Assembly (NCBI GenBank): GCA_033961575.1
Contig: CM066728.1
Span: 31,062,352-31,126,351 of the forward strand
Direction of reading: 5' to 3'
Length of the DNA stretch: 64,000 nt
Source: Aselliscus stoliczkanus
Lineage: Eukaryota; Chordata; Mammalia; Chiroptera; Hipposideridae
Positions 34,881-48,245 of the stretch are shown in pieces. The stretch's first letter is position 1, and every line of letters starts with the position of its first letter. Under the pieces are notes generated by a model, which worked only from the letters and a program-made list of their open reading frames with translations, ran no database searches and was not told where the DNA came from. Made by a program: the position numbers and the translations under genes.

Positions 34881-36297
34881 TGGCTAACTTACACTAATAG
34901 TCTGAGCTGGCATAAATGTTGAGGACTCAACCACAGTGTTTAGGACACACATTTTACTGAAATGTAAGAATCAAAGGCTCTTACAACCCGAGTAAACAAA
35001 GCCTGATAAATATTCATCCTTAACCAAATAAAGCTTGTTTTACTGCACACAGTAGCAACACAAAATTATTTTTATGTGACAGAAAATCCCGGTACAGAAA
35101 GATTTCTAGCACAATTTCACAGATCAAAGTCTTTTCTGCAAGACCCAGATCATTATCTGAACACTGAGCATAATGAGGTCACTATAAACAACACTTCTTT
35201 TTTTGTGTTTATTGGTTTCCATGTCACAAAGTTACACACTAGAAAAGTTCTTTGAAGTTCAAAAGAGGACAAATCGATAGCTGATGTAACAAACCTGTCT
35301 CGCACCTTTTAAATTATATCCCTATATAATTTATGTATCCCATATTTTTGATTGGCTGTTGTGCAATTTCTGTCCAGAAGTTTAATCGCTGGTTTGAGGT
35401 CAAGCCCAACATGAATGAATAATTATTAATGTGCTGGTTGCAACTCATACTGTGATGAAATTCTGACATTTTACTGGGGGCTTCTTTCCAGCTTGAATCT
35501 TGTCATTTTGACAATTGAATCTCATTTGCAAAAAAAGGATAAAAGAGACAAATCTACATCCTGACATCTTCTGACATCTCTCTGGAGGTAAAGAATCCCT
35601 GTTTTGGATAAGGCTCAAAATAATTGAGCAATGGAAAGTAAATGAGAGAACATTTTTCACAGTAGCTTCATCTTAACCATCTGTCAAAGTATTTTGTCAG
35701 GTTACAAAACAATGATATAAATCCCAAATGCAACTCATCTTGCACCCATGTGAGGTAGTTACACATACATGCTCAAGACACATACATACATATACAGAAA
35801 TGTTATCCAAGGTTGTGAAATGTGCCATTTTATTTCCTTTTTGGTAAATAACATGAAAAAATCCATATTCAAAATCCAAATCACTGTAGCTAAGAAAATA
35901 CAAATTTGCTACATTTACATTATTATTTGAAATTAATTTGATAGACATTCTAGAAAAAAACATTGACCTAGAAGACTTGTCCCTGAGCTCCAGTCCTACT
36001 ACAGATCATATGAGATGACAGGGCATTTGTCTTCAGAGATTTTAAAAATTTTTCATTTATATATGGGTAATGATTTATTATGTGTCTATGCCTATGAAAT
36101 GATCACTTTTTAACTTCAAAACTATCTCTCTCTTGATTTGTAAAATAAATAATATTTTTTTTTTATTTCTTACAAAATTCTTCATATGTTAGCTCTCCTT
36201 GTATTTTCTCCTTAAAAATAAATGTACAATTTATAAACATTTGTTTACAAGGAATAGCTACATAAAGGCTGCCTGTCATTGCCTTCAATCCTTCACT
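34881..36297. other. AT-rich spacer, nothing recognised
   Basis: No exon, RNA gene or named repeat. Confidence 0.4.
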
Positions 36298-36405
36298 TAA
36301 CAAATTTTATTGATCACTCATTTCTAAATGCTGGAGAAATTATGATGAACAACACTGACAGAGTTTCTTGGCCCCAGTAGAACCTACATTCTAGTGGCTG
36401 AATTT
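36298..36405 (-). repeat. L2 LINE 3' fragment
   Basis: AACAAATTTTATTGATCACT, AAATGCTGGAGAAATTATGA and AGAACCTACATTCTAGTGG match the complement of the L2 3' end in order. Confidence 0.6.
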
Positions 36406-36660
36406 ACTCATTCTTAAGGGTTTTTTGGATGGGGACCTTGATGCAAGCATTGACTCTCAGTTCCCCAACTACCTCCATCCTGGGGGCATTAGGGTATTCA
36501 ATAAATTGGAAATAATATCAGCTCTCCTGCCTTAAGAATTCAAAGTGCTAATCTGACTTCTAAATGGGAAAGGGCATTGCAACATGACTTTTCAACTCTT
36601 GAAAATTGTCTCGCTCCGTCTTTCTCTTTGAAATATACTCAGCTACATGACCTTAAAATG

Positions 36661-36775
36661 TGTTTTAGTGAATTGAGGTATTTTCAAAGTACTGCTTAAA
36701 GAGTGAAATGTAATATTTGTTTTAGTGAATTGAGGCATTTTCAAAGTACTACTTAAAGAAGTGAAATGTAATATC
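36661..36775. repeat. 57-bp tandem duplication
   Basis: Two copies (36661-36717 and 36718-36775) of a unit starting TGTTTTAGTGAATTGAGG differ at a couple of bases and one inserted A. Confidence 0.93.
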
Positions 36776-37077
36776 ATTATTCAACATTAAAATTCAGAGC
36801 AATTTTAATACCAATTAATTGTCTTTTCTTCTTCTGTTTAGTCAATGAGGAGAGGGTGAATATCTCTCAGATACATAAAGGCATCTAGGCTAGTGGATGA
36901 TAAGGAATCAGAACTTACAGAATCTCATCGATGCCAATTTTCACTGAGCAATTTTTATTTAACGAGGAATCACGAATCATCCTCCTAATTTAAGGAGAAC
37001 TGTACATGTGTATTATTATTATTTGTGTTGTCTGATACTGACAAATAGAGTGACTGTGCAATAAGCACATTTTATAC

Positions 37078-37345
37078 TTATTCAATAAATATTTATTGAA
37101 CAGTTACTATGCATAGGCATTCTTTGAGGTGCATGGAATATGGTAATGAACAAAACAAAACTCCTTGCTCTTGAAAAGCTTACATTCATTTAACACCCCT
37201 CACAACCTCTTGAAGTATGTGCTATTATTAATCCCTATTTCTTAGAAGATAGCATAATAGGATTGAGAGGTTAATTAATTTTCCTGATGTCATATAGCTA
37301 TTAAGTTGAAAGACAGGCTATGAATCCAGGTCTGTATAAATCCAT
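37078..37345 (-). repeat. L2/MIR composite region
   Basis: ATTCAATAAATATTTATTGA, ATGGTAATGAACAAAACAAA and AAGCTTACATTCATTTAACA match the complement of L2. CCTCACAACCTCTTGAAGTA to CATATAGCTATTAAGTTG and AATCCAGGTCTGTA then match the complement of MIR. Boundaries are approximate. Confidence 0.65.
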
Positions 37346-37559
37346 AGCTTGAAATTCTTAATTTAAATATAAAATGCAAAGGGTAATATAGTCTAATTGA
37401 CCACAAATTGATAGCAATTTCCTTAATCTTAAAGGCTTTGAAATTATAAAAGTAAAAAATAAATAAATAAATGGAGTTAATTATGATTATAAAAAACAAA
37501 CTTCAGCAAGCCAGATACTTCTTCTTGAATCCCCCATTTCAAAGGCTTACAGCCACAGT

Positions 37560-37760
37560 AACAAACATCAGAGGCTGCATGAAATAAGCAGTAAGTGTAC
37601 AGAGCTATAGAGTCAGGAAAACTGAGCATCTGTTCTTGGCATGCTGCTTACCAAGTGTATGATATTGAGCAATTACATAATACTTCAATGCCTTGGTTTA
37701 TTCACCTATAAAATGGAGTAGCTAATAGTACCTATCAAAGCAAGCTGTTGTACAGTTGTG
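37560..37760 (+). repeat. MIR SINE
   Basis: The MIR order is seen: ATAGAGTCAGGAAAACTGAG, a CTGCTTACCAAGTGTATGAT segment, TTGGTTTATTCACCTATAAA and ATGGAGTAGCTAATAGTACC. Confidence 0.7.
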
Positions 37761-37782
37761 CAGTTTAAGAAAGGAGACTCCC

Positions 37783-37900
37783 TTTGGCCGGCTGAGTGGT
37801 GCGGTGGTTAAGCGCTGGCTTGGGAAGCCAGCGGCCCTGGTTCAGGTCCCACATATGAGGGCCAGTGACAATGCCCTCAAAAAAAAAAAAGAAAGAAAGA
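37783..37900 (+). mobile_element. Short tRNA-derived SINE
   Basis: TTTGGCCGGCTGAGTGGTGC, GGCTTGGGAAGCCAGCGGCC, GAGGGCCAGTGACAATGCCC, then an A-rich tail with GAAA units. A perfect 16-bp duplication, AAGAAAGGAGACTCCC, flanks it (37767-37782 and 37901-37916), at the very 5' edge of the truncated L1. Confidence 0.93.
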
Positions 37901-38986
37901 AAGAAAGGAGACTCCCAAAAACATACAATGGAGAAAAAACAGCCTCTTCAATGAATGGTGCTGGGAAAATTAGAAAACCATGTGCAAAAGAATGAAACTA
38001 GACTGCTGTTACCATGTGGCAAAATGAACTCAAAATGTATCAAAGACCTAAACATAAGACCTGAAACAACAAACTGCATGGAAGAAATCATAGGTACTAA
38101 ACTTATGGACCTTGGGTTCTAGGAGGATTTTATGAATTTGACTTCAAACGCAAGGTAAGTAAATGCTAAAATAAATGAATGGGACTATATCAAACTAAAA
38201 AGCTTCTGCATAGCAAAAGAAACCATCAATGAAATAAAGAGGCAACCAACTGATGGGAGAAGATTTTTGCAAACAATGCATCTAATATGGAGCTAATATC
38301 CAAAACATATAAGGAACTCATACAACTCAACAACAGCAAAAAACAAACAATCCAATTAAAAAATGGGCAGAGGACCTGACTAGACATTTTTCCAAATAGG
38401 ACATATGGATGGCCAATAGACATATGAAAAGATGCTCAACATCACTATCAGAAAAATGCAAATAAAAACCATAATGAGATATCACTTCATTTTCACCATT
38501 TAGAATGGCTATCATCAACAAGACAAATAATAACAAGTGTTGTAGAGGCTGTGGAGAAAAAGGAACCCTCGTTGGTGGGAATGCAGATTAGTGCAGTTGC
38601 GATGGAAGGCAGTGTGGAGGTTCCTCAAAAAATTAAGAATAGAATTACCATATGACCTAGCAATCCCTCTCCTGGGTATCTACCCAAAATATCTGAAAAC
38701 ATTTATCCATAAAAATATATGTTCTCCGATGTTAATTGAAGCTTTATTTATGACAGCCAAGACGTGGAAACCAAAGTGTCCTTTGATAGATGGTTGGGTA
38801 GAGAAGATGTGGTATACATACACAATGAAATACTATTCTGCTACAAGAAAAGATGAAATAGTGCCATTTGCGACAACATGCATGGATCCTGAGATTATTA
38901 TAATAAGCAAAATAAGTCAGACAGAAAAAGTTGAGAACCATATGATTTCACTGATATGTTGTATATATATAAAACTGAAAGCAACA

Positions 38987-39527
38987 GGGACAGACAAGTG
39001 GCTCAGTTGGTTAAGAGTTGGCTTAAGAGCGCGAGCTCTGAGCCACAGGACTGCCGGTTCAATGCCCACATGGGCTAGTGATGCTGTGCCCGAGCTGAGC
39101 TGCCGCTGAGCTACCAACAGGTGGCAGAATAGCTCAGCTGGTGAGAGCATGTGCTCCTAACAACAAGACTGCCTGTTTGATGGTGGGCTACACCCACCCG
39201 CAACCAAGACTGAACTTGCCACCTTGAGCTGAGCTGCCCCCCCGGATGGCTCAGTGGATAAGGAGTGCACTCTTAACAATGAGGCTGCCAGGTTTGACTC
39301 CCACATGGGATGGTGGTTATGCTCAGCTGCAACTAAGATTGAACACAGACACCTTGAGCTTAGAGGCCACGAGCTGCAGAAGGGCAGCCAGATGACAACT
39401 GGCGCCCTTTACAACTAAGGTTGAAGAACAACAACTTGGCTGGTTCCCCTCCCCAATTCCCCAACATTGGTCCCTCTCCCAATTCCCCAATTTAAAAAAA
39501 TAATAAAAAATAAAATAAATAAAAAAA
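38987..39527 (+). mobile_element. Three-module tRNA-derived SINE (type A)
   Basis: Module 1 is GGGACAGACAAGTGGCTCAG to GCCGGTTCAATGCCCACATG. Module 2 is GGTGGCAGAATAGCTCAGCT to ACTGCCTGTTTGATGG. Module 3 is CCCGGATGGCTCAGTGGATA to GGTTTGACTCCCACATGG. Each carries A-box- and B-box-like text. A non-tRNA tail follows (AAGAACAACAACTTGGC, CCCCTCCCCAATTCCCC) and then an A-rich end. TAAAACTGAAA on both sides (about 38970-38980 and 39528-39538) is the target duplication inside the L1 3' UTR. The sister copy is at 58800. Confidence 0.88.
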
Positions 39528-40312
39528 TAAAACTGAAAATAACAAAGGAACAAAACAAACAAATAAAGAAACAAAAACTCATAGACACAGACAATAGTTC
39601 AGTGGTTACTGGGGGAAAGGAGTGAGGGGGTGGTAGATGAGGGTAAACGGGATTAAATATATGGTGATGAAAGGAGAACTGACTCTGGGTGGTGAACACA
39701 CAATGTGATATATAGATGATGTATTGCAGAATTGTTCACCTGGAACCTTCGTAACTTTACTAATCATTGTCACCCCAATAAATTTTAATTTAAAAAAGAA
39801 AAACAAAACAAAACAGAATAGAGGTTTAATGTCCAGAGCTTAGCACAGTATCTGACATATACTTCATACTCATTAGAATTTGACCTTACTCTTCTATCTG
39901 TGAATAAACACATAAGGCAGAAGAACTACCCATATTATGATTAAATATATCTGGTTCATTTAGTGAGAATAAGTCATGGCTTTTCATAGCTCTTTGTTTT
40001 TCATAGCCTTCGAAGTTTCTCAGGCATATAACCTTGAGAGGAGAGATTTGAGGACTTTCTCTTAAAGACACCGAATCTGTTGCCTCTTGCTTAACTTATA
40101 AGCACATAAAACATTAATTTGAGTTATAGGATAGCACCAAATTTTGCAGAGAATTACCTGAAATAAAAACACTTTTAATATCAAACTGGTTATGTTTCTG
40201 ATAAATAGTGCACTGAAGAAAATTTCAAGTGACATTTCTTAATTTTAAACTTAAAAAAATACTGGATGACCATAATATTCTTTAGTTTTAGGTTTAAAAG
40301 TTTAATTCTGGT

Positions 40313-40386
40313 CCTCTCTCTGTCTCTCTCTCTCTCTAAAGAGATATACGAATATATGTATAAATACATACACATATATACATACA

Positions 40387-40421
<35 letters not shown>
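40313..40421. repeat. (CT)n plus (TA)n/(TATG)n low-complexity tract
   Basis: A CTCTCTGT-type run followed by TATA/CATA-rich alternating sequence up to (TA)n at 40398-40420. Confidence 0.9.
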
Positions 40422-40425
<4 letters not shown>

Positions 40426-40429
40426 GTAT

Positions 40430-42620
40430 GGAGAGTCTCTAAGCATAGACCAATAGAAAAGCATAATAAACAGGATTGATATATTTGACTTCATAGAAAG
40501 TGAGAGTTCCACATGGAAAACAATGCTATAACAAATTTTTAAAACATACTACAAACCAGAAGATGAATAGTAACACAGGTGACATGCAAAATTATTTCTG
40601 TTCTATATAAATAGGTCCCAAATCACTGAGAAAAAAAAAACAAAAAAAGAAAAATTGTTAGGAAAAAACTAGGCAGAGGACATGAAAAGCATTTCACATG
40701 TGAGAAAAACAAAACCACAAATGACAATGAAGTTTTAAAAAAATGTTTAAGTTACTCATAATTGAAAACTGCAAATCAAAACATAAAGAAAAGACCATTT
40801 TTTAAATCAATATGAACAGCATATATCAAAAAGTACATTAATGCCAAGCATTGGCCAAGTGTAGGGAAATATGCATTCATCGTTCATAGGAATATAAATT
40901 CGTGCATCTTGTCTTGAAAGCAACTTGACAAAATATTAAACAAATCTACCACAAAACACTAAAATGCAAGTACCTTTTTATTCAGTATTTTGATCCCTGG
41001 ATTTTATTTTACAGCTATACAGACCATATTATATATTATATATAGTCTGTAAAATAAGTGTTAATATTAATTTTAAAAAGTTACCATTATTAATGGAAGG
41101 CAAATGCTAAAATCTATGTAAATGGTCATCAAGATTGGAATGGCGAAGCAAATTATATGTGATCCACACAATGATAAATAGGTAGTAGATCTACTTATAT
41201 AGGCTATGATGGAATTATCTCTAAAATATATTAAGAAGGAAAAGAAATGCAGGGCAGAGACTCTTATTTACCACAGTAAGCTCTCTCCCATTTGAGTTTA
41301 AAAAAAAAAAAAGATATACAGAGTCCTCCCCATTCCACTATCTTTAGAGGATATGTTCCAAGATCCCCAGTGGATGTCAGAAACCAGAAATACAGTGAAC
41401 CCTGTGTATACTATATTTCACCTATACATACACACCTTTTCACTTAAAGGAAGCACTTTATGGCTTCTCTTTGGCACTCCTGCATTGCCAGCATCACTAC
41501 TCTTATGCTTTGGGCCATTATTAAGTAAAATAAGGGTTACTTGAACACAAGCACTGTGACACCATGACAGTTGATCTGACAACCAAGATGGCTACTAAGT
41601 GACTGATGAGTGGTTAACATATACAGCATGGATACACAGGACAAACAGATGATTCACAACTTAGCAGGACAGTGTAGGACAGCGAGATTTCATCATGCTA
41701 CTCAGAACAGTGTGCAATTTAACACTTATGAATTGTTTATTTCTGCAGTTTTCCATTTAATATTTTCAGACCATGGTTGACCACAGGTAACTAATACCAT
41801 GGGAAGTACAACCCCAGAAAGCAGAACTGTGGATGGGGGCGGGGGGGCTACTGTATCTGACTGTGAGCCAAGGAGAAAAAAAGGGAGATTTATTTTGTTC
41901 ATGTCTACATTGTATATTGATTACACTTTCATTGTTAGTTATTTATATGTATATAAGTAGGTATCACTCAAAGAAAAAGACAAATCTAAATAGCCAGAAC
42001 AGACAATAGTGGGAGAGAGAGATAAAAAAGAAGGAAAGAGAACCAGAGATAGGAAATAAAAGTAGAAGCGATATTAAGAACCAACTTAAGAGGTTTACAG
42101 ATATCTATTTATAATGCATTTAAAAAAAATGTTTTGAAAAGTTGAAATGTGAATAGAAAAATAATCATATAATTAATAAATAAGAAATTCTTCAGGTTGA
42201 AAAGACAAAGCCGGATGAATGAAAAGAAAATCACTACCTAAAATTTGGCATTTCAGAAGATAGAGATTAAAGAAAATGACTTGAAATATTTCAGAGAAAG
42301 AGGAGGAAAAATGGCTACCTACCAAGAACCAAAATCGAGTTCAGTGTCGATAATCTTATTTGCCATTTTGTTTTCTAAATACTAATGATGGAACTCATCA
42401 AAGGTCTGGGGAAAAGGTAATTGCTGATGTATAATTATATACCCAGCCAAAATGTCAGTATGAAGGCAAAGTAAGGACAGAAGGATTTTGTCAGACATGA
42501 AAAGGATCCACAATATTATTTCCTACATATTCTTCCTTTAAAATTCACTCAAGGATGCATTTCAGGATAAAACAATGATAATAAGAAGACATGTAATTCA
42601 AAAATAAATAAATAAAACTA
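40430..42620 (+). repeat. Ancient L1 (and HAL1-like) remnant
   Basis: Between 40,430 and 41,310 the text follows an old L1 3' half (AACTGCAAATCAAAACATAA, GGAATATAAATTCGTGCATC, AAATGGTCATCAAGATTGGA). From 42,190 to 42,600 it resembles the ORF1 3' region of HAL1/L1ME types (TAATTATATACCCAGCCAAA, GAAGGCAAAGTAAGGACAGA, TTCACTCAAGGATGCATTTC). A Tigger-like element lies between. All frames are lost. Confidence 0.6.
41319..41853. mobile_element. Tigger-like TcMar DNA transposon, non-autonomous
   Basis: TA flanks the 535-bp element (41317-41318 and 41854-41855). The left arm CAGAGTCCTCCCC..., AGATCCCCAGTGGATGTCAG, and the right arm GACCACAGGTAACTAATACC, GGGGGGGCTACTG, are diverged inverted ends typical of Tigger-family elements in mammals. 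No transposase frame remains. It is inserted in an ancient L1. Confidence 0.75.
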
Positions 42621-44921
42621 ACACTATAAACCAATGAAAATAATGCCATGCATAATGGCTATATAACTATCCCCACTCACCCTCCAAACAAAAGGAAATC
42701 TCTCCAAATTTTGGTAGCAAGTCACATATTTTCCAGAAGTGTTTTTTTTTTTATAAGAAAAAAGCTAATTGATTAAATTGAGCAGATGATGTAAGTTATT
42801 GAAATATTTGTTGATAGTAGAGTAACAATTCTGTTCCTCTGAACTAAGTAATATTTAACTTCTGAGATTATCCCTCTAGTATGTTCTGTCTCTGAAATTA
42901 CTATTTTGTAATTTTAATATTACATGCGTTGTGTTTAACCATCATAAAGCACTTACAAAAATAATCTTATTTAATACCGGCAGTAGAATATTTTTTCATT
43001 ATTTTAGTAAACATTTTGCTTGTCCTAGATATCAGATTACATAATTTAAAAGAAACTTCATTTTTATAAGTGACTTTATATAGAGCTGACAAAAAACTAA
43101 TACTAAAATCTCAAAGAGATGGTGTCAATAGCAACAGAAATGAGGAGCTGTGGATTAAATGACACGTGTCTTGAAAAACCTCATTAAATCCAGAAAACAT
43201 TTCTCAAAACCTAGTTGAAAGCTAGGTCTTTGAAGAAACATGCCACACAGTATATGTGTGAATTCAGTGTGAATTAACAATAACAACAACAAAAAACGTT
43301 TTCTTTATGGAGAGTTAAAAAGGTAAAATCACTGGGATGCAGTTACAGCCAGCCCAGGTGACAAACAGAAACAGATAAAACATCACTTTGTCATCAGCTT
43401 CATGGCTTTGACTGAGTGATGTTTATGGAAAGAAAATGTGTATAATTATCTGATTATATCACAATGCTGTGCTGAAGTTCTGATATTAAAGAAAACAGTT
43501 TAAAGTTACTTTCTCTGGTCCTATTCATTTGACTCTAGTATCCCTCTTTCATCACCAAAGACCTACACATTATATTAAATGCAACTTTATAAAGCAAATT
43601 TAAACTAAAATTGATTTCCAGTATCACATAAGATCTATGGAGTCATACATTAGCTGAAAACAATAACTGAATATTCCATAAATTAAAAGGCAGCCATATA
43701 AATTAATATAAATATAAAAATTTCTCACCTAAAAGAAATCCAAGTCGTTCTTCAGCTACTGATGAGCAATAACATTTGCTACATCAGAAAAAGGGTCAGA
43801 AAATTTTATTCAGACACTAAATAAACTGTGAGTTGTGAAATCTGTTTAAATGTCCTTTAGGGTTGCCTCTGTAGGTGTGTACTAGGACCCCGGATGCCCC
43901 AAATGTCAACTTGAGAGAGCCTGAGAGGGGTTCTAGGGTCTGGGGTTTCGTTTTCTGTTTCATTATCAAGTCCACTATTTATAGTTTTAGACGATTAACA
44001 GAACCGACCTAGTGCAGATGAATAAATATTTCCAGAACTGTGATTTATCGCAAAACAAAAAAGCCAAAGATATAATCACAGTAGTGGATAATTGATGGTG
44101 TTACACTCAAGGTGCAGAACACTCAACTATATAAGTTGTACTTAGCTTAGCCAGTTCAAAACTGGTCTCCTTTTTCATGCCACCCTTATGAAGGAAGACT
44201 AGCGCTTATTGATTCATCACAATGGCAGACATTTATTGAGCTCAGTTACAGAGCAGGGGGAAATGCCCCTCTATCTCTCATTATGTGATTCCCTTTCATG
44301 GGCCTTGAAAGGTGTGATAGGGCAGGGGAATGCTCGGCCCTTTGAACTGAAGAGCAGTGTGTTGTGAGAGGCCTGGGCTCTTCTATCTTTCCTTTCTCCA
44401 GCTTTCTTATCACTTTCTCCTGTGGCTTTTTTCTCAAACTGAGTGGACCATGCCATGGGTGATTTACTTCAACTGTTTTCCAGACAGAGAGGAAAACTCA
44501 CTTCTTTTTGCCTCATATAGTCTAGGCTGGACATTATTTACCATCAAAGTCATAAGACCTGAGAGATGGATGTAAAAGAGGGTGCTTCAAATATTATTGC
44601 TATAGATCTAAACAAATTTGTTTGTTTCCATATTCCTACATGACCAAGGGACTGAACTGGGATTTGGGGACAAAATGCTTGCTAGTAACAAGTGTTTCTT
44701 TTCCTGACCTTTTCCCCTATTCACGTATTTTCCTTAAGAAATTGAGAGAGGAAAAGAAAGAAAAGAGCAATCATTCACATACCACTGCTTCTGTAACTAA
44801 ATACCTATTGGAACAGTTTGGGAATGTAGATTGAATTAATTTTTTTCTGCATCACATGCCCCATATTAAAATTTTAGACAATCAAGCAGAACACATATAA
44901 CAGCTTAAATATTGTCTCTCT
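42621..44921. other. Spacer, nothing firmly recognised
   Basis: Mostly AT-rich. A GC-richer patch at 43,860-43,960 and another at 44,220-44,560 have overlapping frames on both strands but no domain, splice context or repeat signature that I trust. Confidence 0.4.
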
Positions 44922-44927
44922 CAAAAG

Positions 44928-46168
44928 TCTCTCCAATAAATGGTGCTGGGAAAACTGGAAGGCCGTATTAAAAAGAAGAAAACTAGACCACTATCTTAAA
45001 CCATACACAAAAATTAACTCAAAATGGATTAAGGATTTTTTGTAAGACCTGAAGCAATAAAATACATAGAAGGAAACAGGCCCCAAGTTTCTGGACATTG
45101 GTCTCAGTGGGGTTTTTGTGAATTTGACTCCAAAGGCAAGTGAAACAAAAGCAAAAATAAATGAACGGGACTACATTGAACTAAAAAGCTTCTGCACAGC
45201 AAAAGAAACTATCAGCAAAACAAAGAGGCGACCAACTGAATGGGAGAAGATATTTGCAAATGATAGTTCCAATAAGGGGCTAATATCCAAAATACATAAA
45301 GGACTCATATGACTCAAAAACAATAACAAAAAATTAAAAATTCAGAAGGTGCTCTGAATAGACACTAAAAAAAAAAAAAAAGAAGATATACTGATGGCCA
45401 ACAAGCACATGAAAAGGTATTCAACATCACTAACCATTAGGGAAATACAAATCAAAACCACAATAAGATATCACATCACATCTGTTAGAATTGCTATTAT
45501 CAAAAAGACAAGAAATAACAAGTTTTGGAAAAAATGCAGAGAAAACTCTTGTACACTGTTGATAGGAATGTAAATTGGTGCAAGTGCTATGGAAAACAGC
45601 CTGGAGGTTCCATAATGTTTAAGAATAGAACTATCTGATCCAGTAACTACTCTTCTGGGTATTTACCAAAAAAATAGGGAAACACTAATTTGTAAAGATG
45701 TATGTGCCCTTATGTTCATTGCAGCACTATTTACAATAGCCAAGATATGGAAACAACTTAAATGTCCATTTATAAATTGATAACACAATGGAATACTACT
45801 TAGCCATAAAAAATGGTAAAATATTGCCATTTGCAACAAGATGGATGGTTCTTGAGAATATTAAGCTAGCTGAAATAAATCAGATAGAAAAAAAAAACAA
45901 AAAAGTACCAAATGAACTAACAAAACTAGCAAAAATAAACTCATAGATACTGACAACAGAATGGTACTTACCAGAGTGAAAAGTTGGTGAGGGGAGGGTG
46001 AATTGTATACAGTGGGGTGCAAATATATGGTAATGGAAGAAAACTAGACTTTTTTCGGTGGTGAGCATATATATAGATATAAAATTGTAATATTGTACCC
46101 CTGAAATTTATGTAATGTTATTAACCAATGTTACCTTAATAAATTTAATTAAAAAAAAACAAAAAATA
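44928..46168 (+). mobile_element. 5'-truncated L1
   Basis: The element starts near CTCCAATAAATGGTGCTGGG and follows the ORF2 C-terminal half (CAAAAATTAACTCAAAATGG, GACTACATTGAACTAAAAAG, TTTACAATAGCCAAGATATG). It passes into the 3' UTR (ATGTTATTAACCAATGTTAC) and an A-rich tail at 46150-46168. The longest surviving frame is 64 codons (45118-45312). Confidence 0.85.
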
Positions 46169-47809
46169 AGTAAAATAAAGACTGTTCATGACACTTCCCT
46201 AGAACTGGGATTACTTTGAAAACAAAGATATTTTCATATATTTATAGTAATAAAAGGTTAAAAATGTTACAGTCAAAATCCAGAGAAATGCATGTCCGTG
46301 TGGACATAAGAATAGAATTTTGTGGGATTAATGGCAAACATAACAACAATTGACTTTTGTAGAACTTTAGAAAGTAGAGAATTTTCTCCCAGGAAAGCAA
46401 ATAAATGTCTGAGAGCTCTTCTCTACAGATACTAAGTTGGACACCTATATACCATTTGATAAATTAGAAATCCTCATTCTTAACCCCTGTCCAGTTAAAA
46501 GCAAAAAAGAAATGTCAATTAATATGGAAAATAATACTGATTTCACTCATCGAAAAAATCACCTACAAAAAAGAATTTTGAGAAGTGTAAGTCTTATTCC
46601 AAAGCATATTTTTTCTTGAAGAATAAGTTTTAAATCACATAGATATTATCACTCATAAAAAGCTGTAATTAACTTTTTAAATCATACTATATTTACTTTG
46701 AAATAGTTTATCATTTGCACCGTCTTTATTTTTTTCCACCCAGTCATCTTCTTAAAAAGATCTTTAAATAGGTTCTTAATAGCATCCAAATACTGAGTGT
46801 TAACTTATCCTAATATAAAGTACACATCCATGGATTTAGAAATACATTGCAATTTTATGGAATTCCTTACTGTAGAGTTATATATTTAGGAGTTAAGGCT
46901 TTGAACTCCCCCCCCCCTTGTGTTTAGTCCCCTGATAAGCTCCACCTTGTCAAAAATTCTACAGTCACAAAGAGACTGGTGATAATTCACTAGTGACACA
47001 GTACCTCTCCCCACACAGACCCAGTTCCAGAATGTAAAAGTATACAGAAAGAGCCCCGGTCAGTTTCAAGGTGCCACAATGTACGGATCATTCTAAGTGA
47101 CCCCCTTTATGTTTAACCAGGGAGAAATGATACAGTGTAATGTATTTTAGAAACTAGAAATACTGAAAAATAAAAATATCCTTCACTTTTGCTGATCCTT
47201 AGCTCTAATGTTGGGTAAGACTTGCACTGGAGTATGGAGCAGAATTACCTCTAACGATGTCTCATTTCTAAGAGACTCAGAGTAAACTGTATGAATGTTA
47301 AGTAATTGTATATCTAGTATATATTATTATTTGAAATCTACTAGGTTGTACCATGTATTTTCCTATTGGATATTTCTCTTTTTTATTCTTTAACTGGTTT
47401 TATAATTTGACAAAGCTCTTTGTGGCAGAGGTACCAGCACACCATGAACAGCATGTATTATGGATAAAACTGTCATCTCACTCCCCCATCCCCATTGCAG
47501 CTGCTCAGGAGAAACACAACTTCAGCTGGAAAACCATTAGATTTCTTTGTGCTTAAAGAGACAGACAGCCATAATGCAAAAGTGTAGATCTTGCCCAGCT
47601 TCGTTTAAAGTAAAGCTTTCTGTTAATACTGAGGAAATGAAAATTATTAATATGCATCACCTTTATTTAGGTAAAAAAAAAAAAAAAAGGACTAAAGGAG
47701 ATTCTGTAGGAAGGAAAAAGAAATTTCCAAAGTATTTAAGTTATTGATTTTTGATGTTGTCTTTCATGGCTTTAAAGTCACATTTTTAAATAACAGTAAA
47801 GAAAAATTT
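46169..47809. other. Spacer, nothing recognised
   Basis: Contains a C-run near 46,909-46,917 and no gene or repeat that I can name. Confidence 0.4.
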
Positions 47810-48245
47810 CCATTTAAAAAAGAGATAACATGGGGTTGAATGTAAAAATGTGGTATACTCTTATCTATGGAATGGTACTACTCGATAGTAAGAAGTAATG
47901 AACTATGATATCACTACACACTAACCAATCCAAAAACATTTTGCTCAGTGAATGAAGTCAGATACAAAAGAGTTCATGACATCATTCATTCATGCTACAT
48001 TCAGGAAAAGGAAAACTAGAGTGACAGAAAGCAGACCAGTGATTGTCAGGGGCCAGGGTTAGGAAAAGTAACAAACTTCAGAGGGACAGGAGGCAATTCT
48101 ATGTGGTGAGGAAAATGTTTTGTATCTTAATTGTAATAATTACACAATTCTGTACATTTATTAGAAATCATCAAGCTGCACACTTAAATTCAGTCAATTT
48201 TGTTGTGTTAAATTATATTTCAAAGAAGCTGACTTTTAAAATTCA
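47810..48245 (+). repeat. Old L1 3' end
   Basis: AAAATGTGGTATACTCTTAT, TGAATGAAGTCAGATACAAA, AGCAGACCAGTGATTGTCAG and ATCATCAAGCTGCACACTTA follow an old L1M-type 3' end in order. Confidence 0.65.

Larger units (their letters stand above)
37767..39817 (+). mobile_element. 5'-truncated L1, split by two SINEs
   Basis: After the SINE at 37783-37900 the sequence reads as L1 ORF2 C-terminal half: CAATGAATGGTGCTGGGAAA (37,950), GGACTATATCAAACTAAAAAGC (38,182) and CTCCTGGGTATCTACCC (38,669). The 3' UTR and an A-rich tail end near 39,817. A 172-codon frame (38591-39109) preserves the ORF2 C-terminus, then runs into the SINE at 38987. Fewer breaks than the L1 at 13.6 kb suggest a younger age. It is not a working gene. 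Confidence 0.85.

Noticed and set aside
38591..39109. Longest open frame in the window (172 codons)
   Set aside because: It is the C-terminal part of L1 ORF2 running into a SINE, with no host gene structure.
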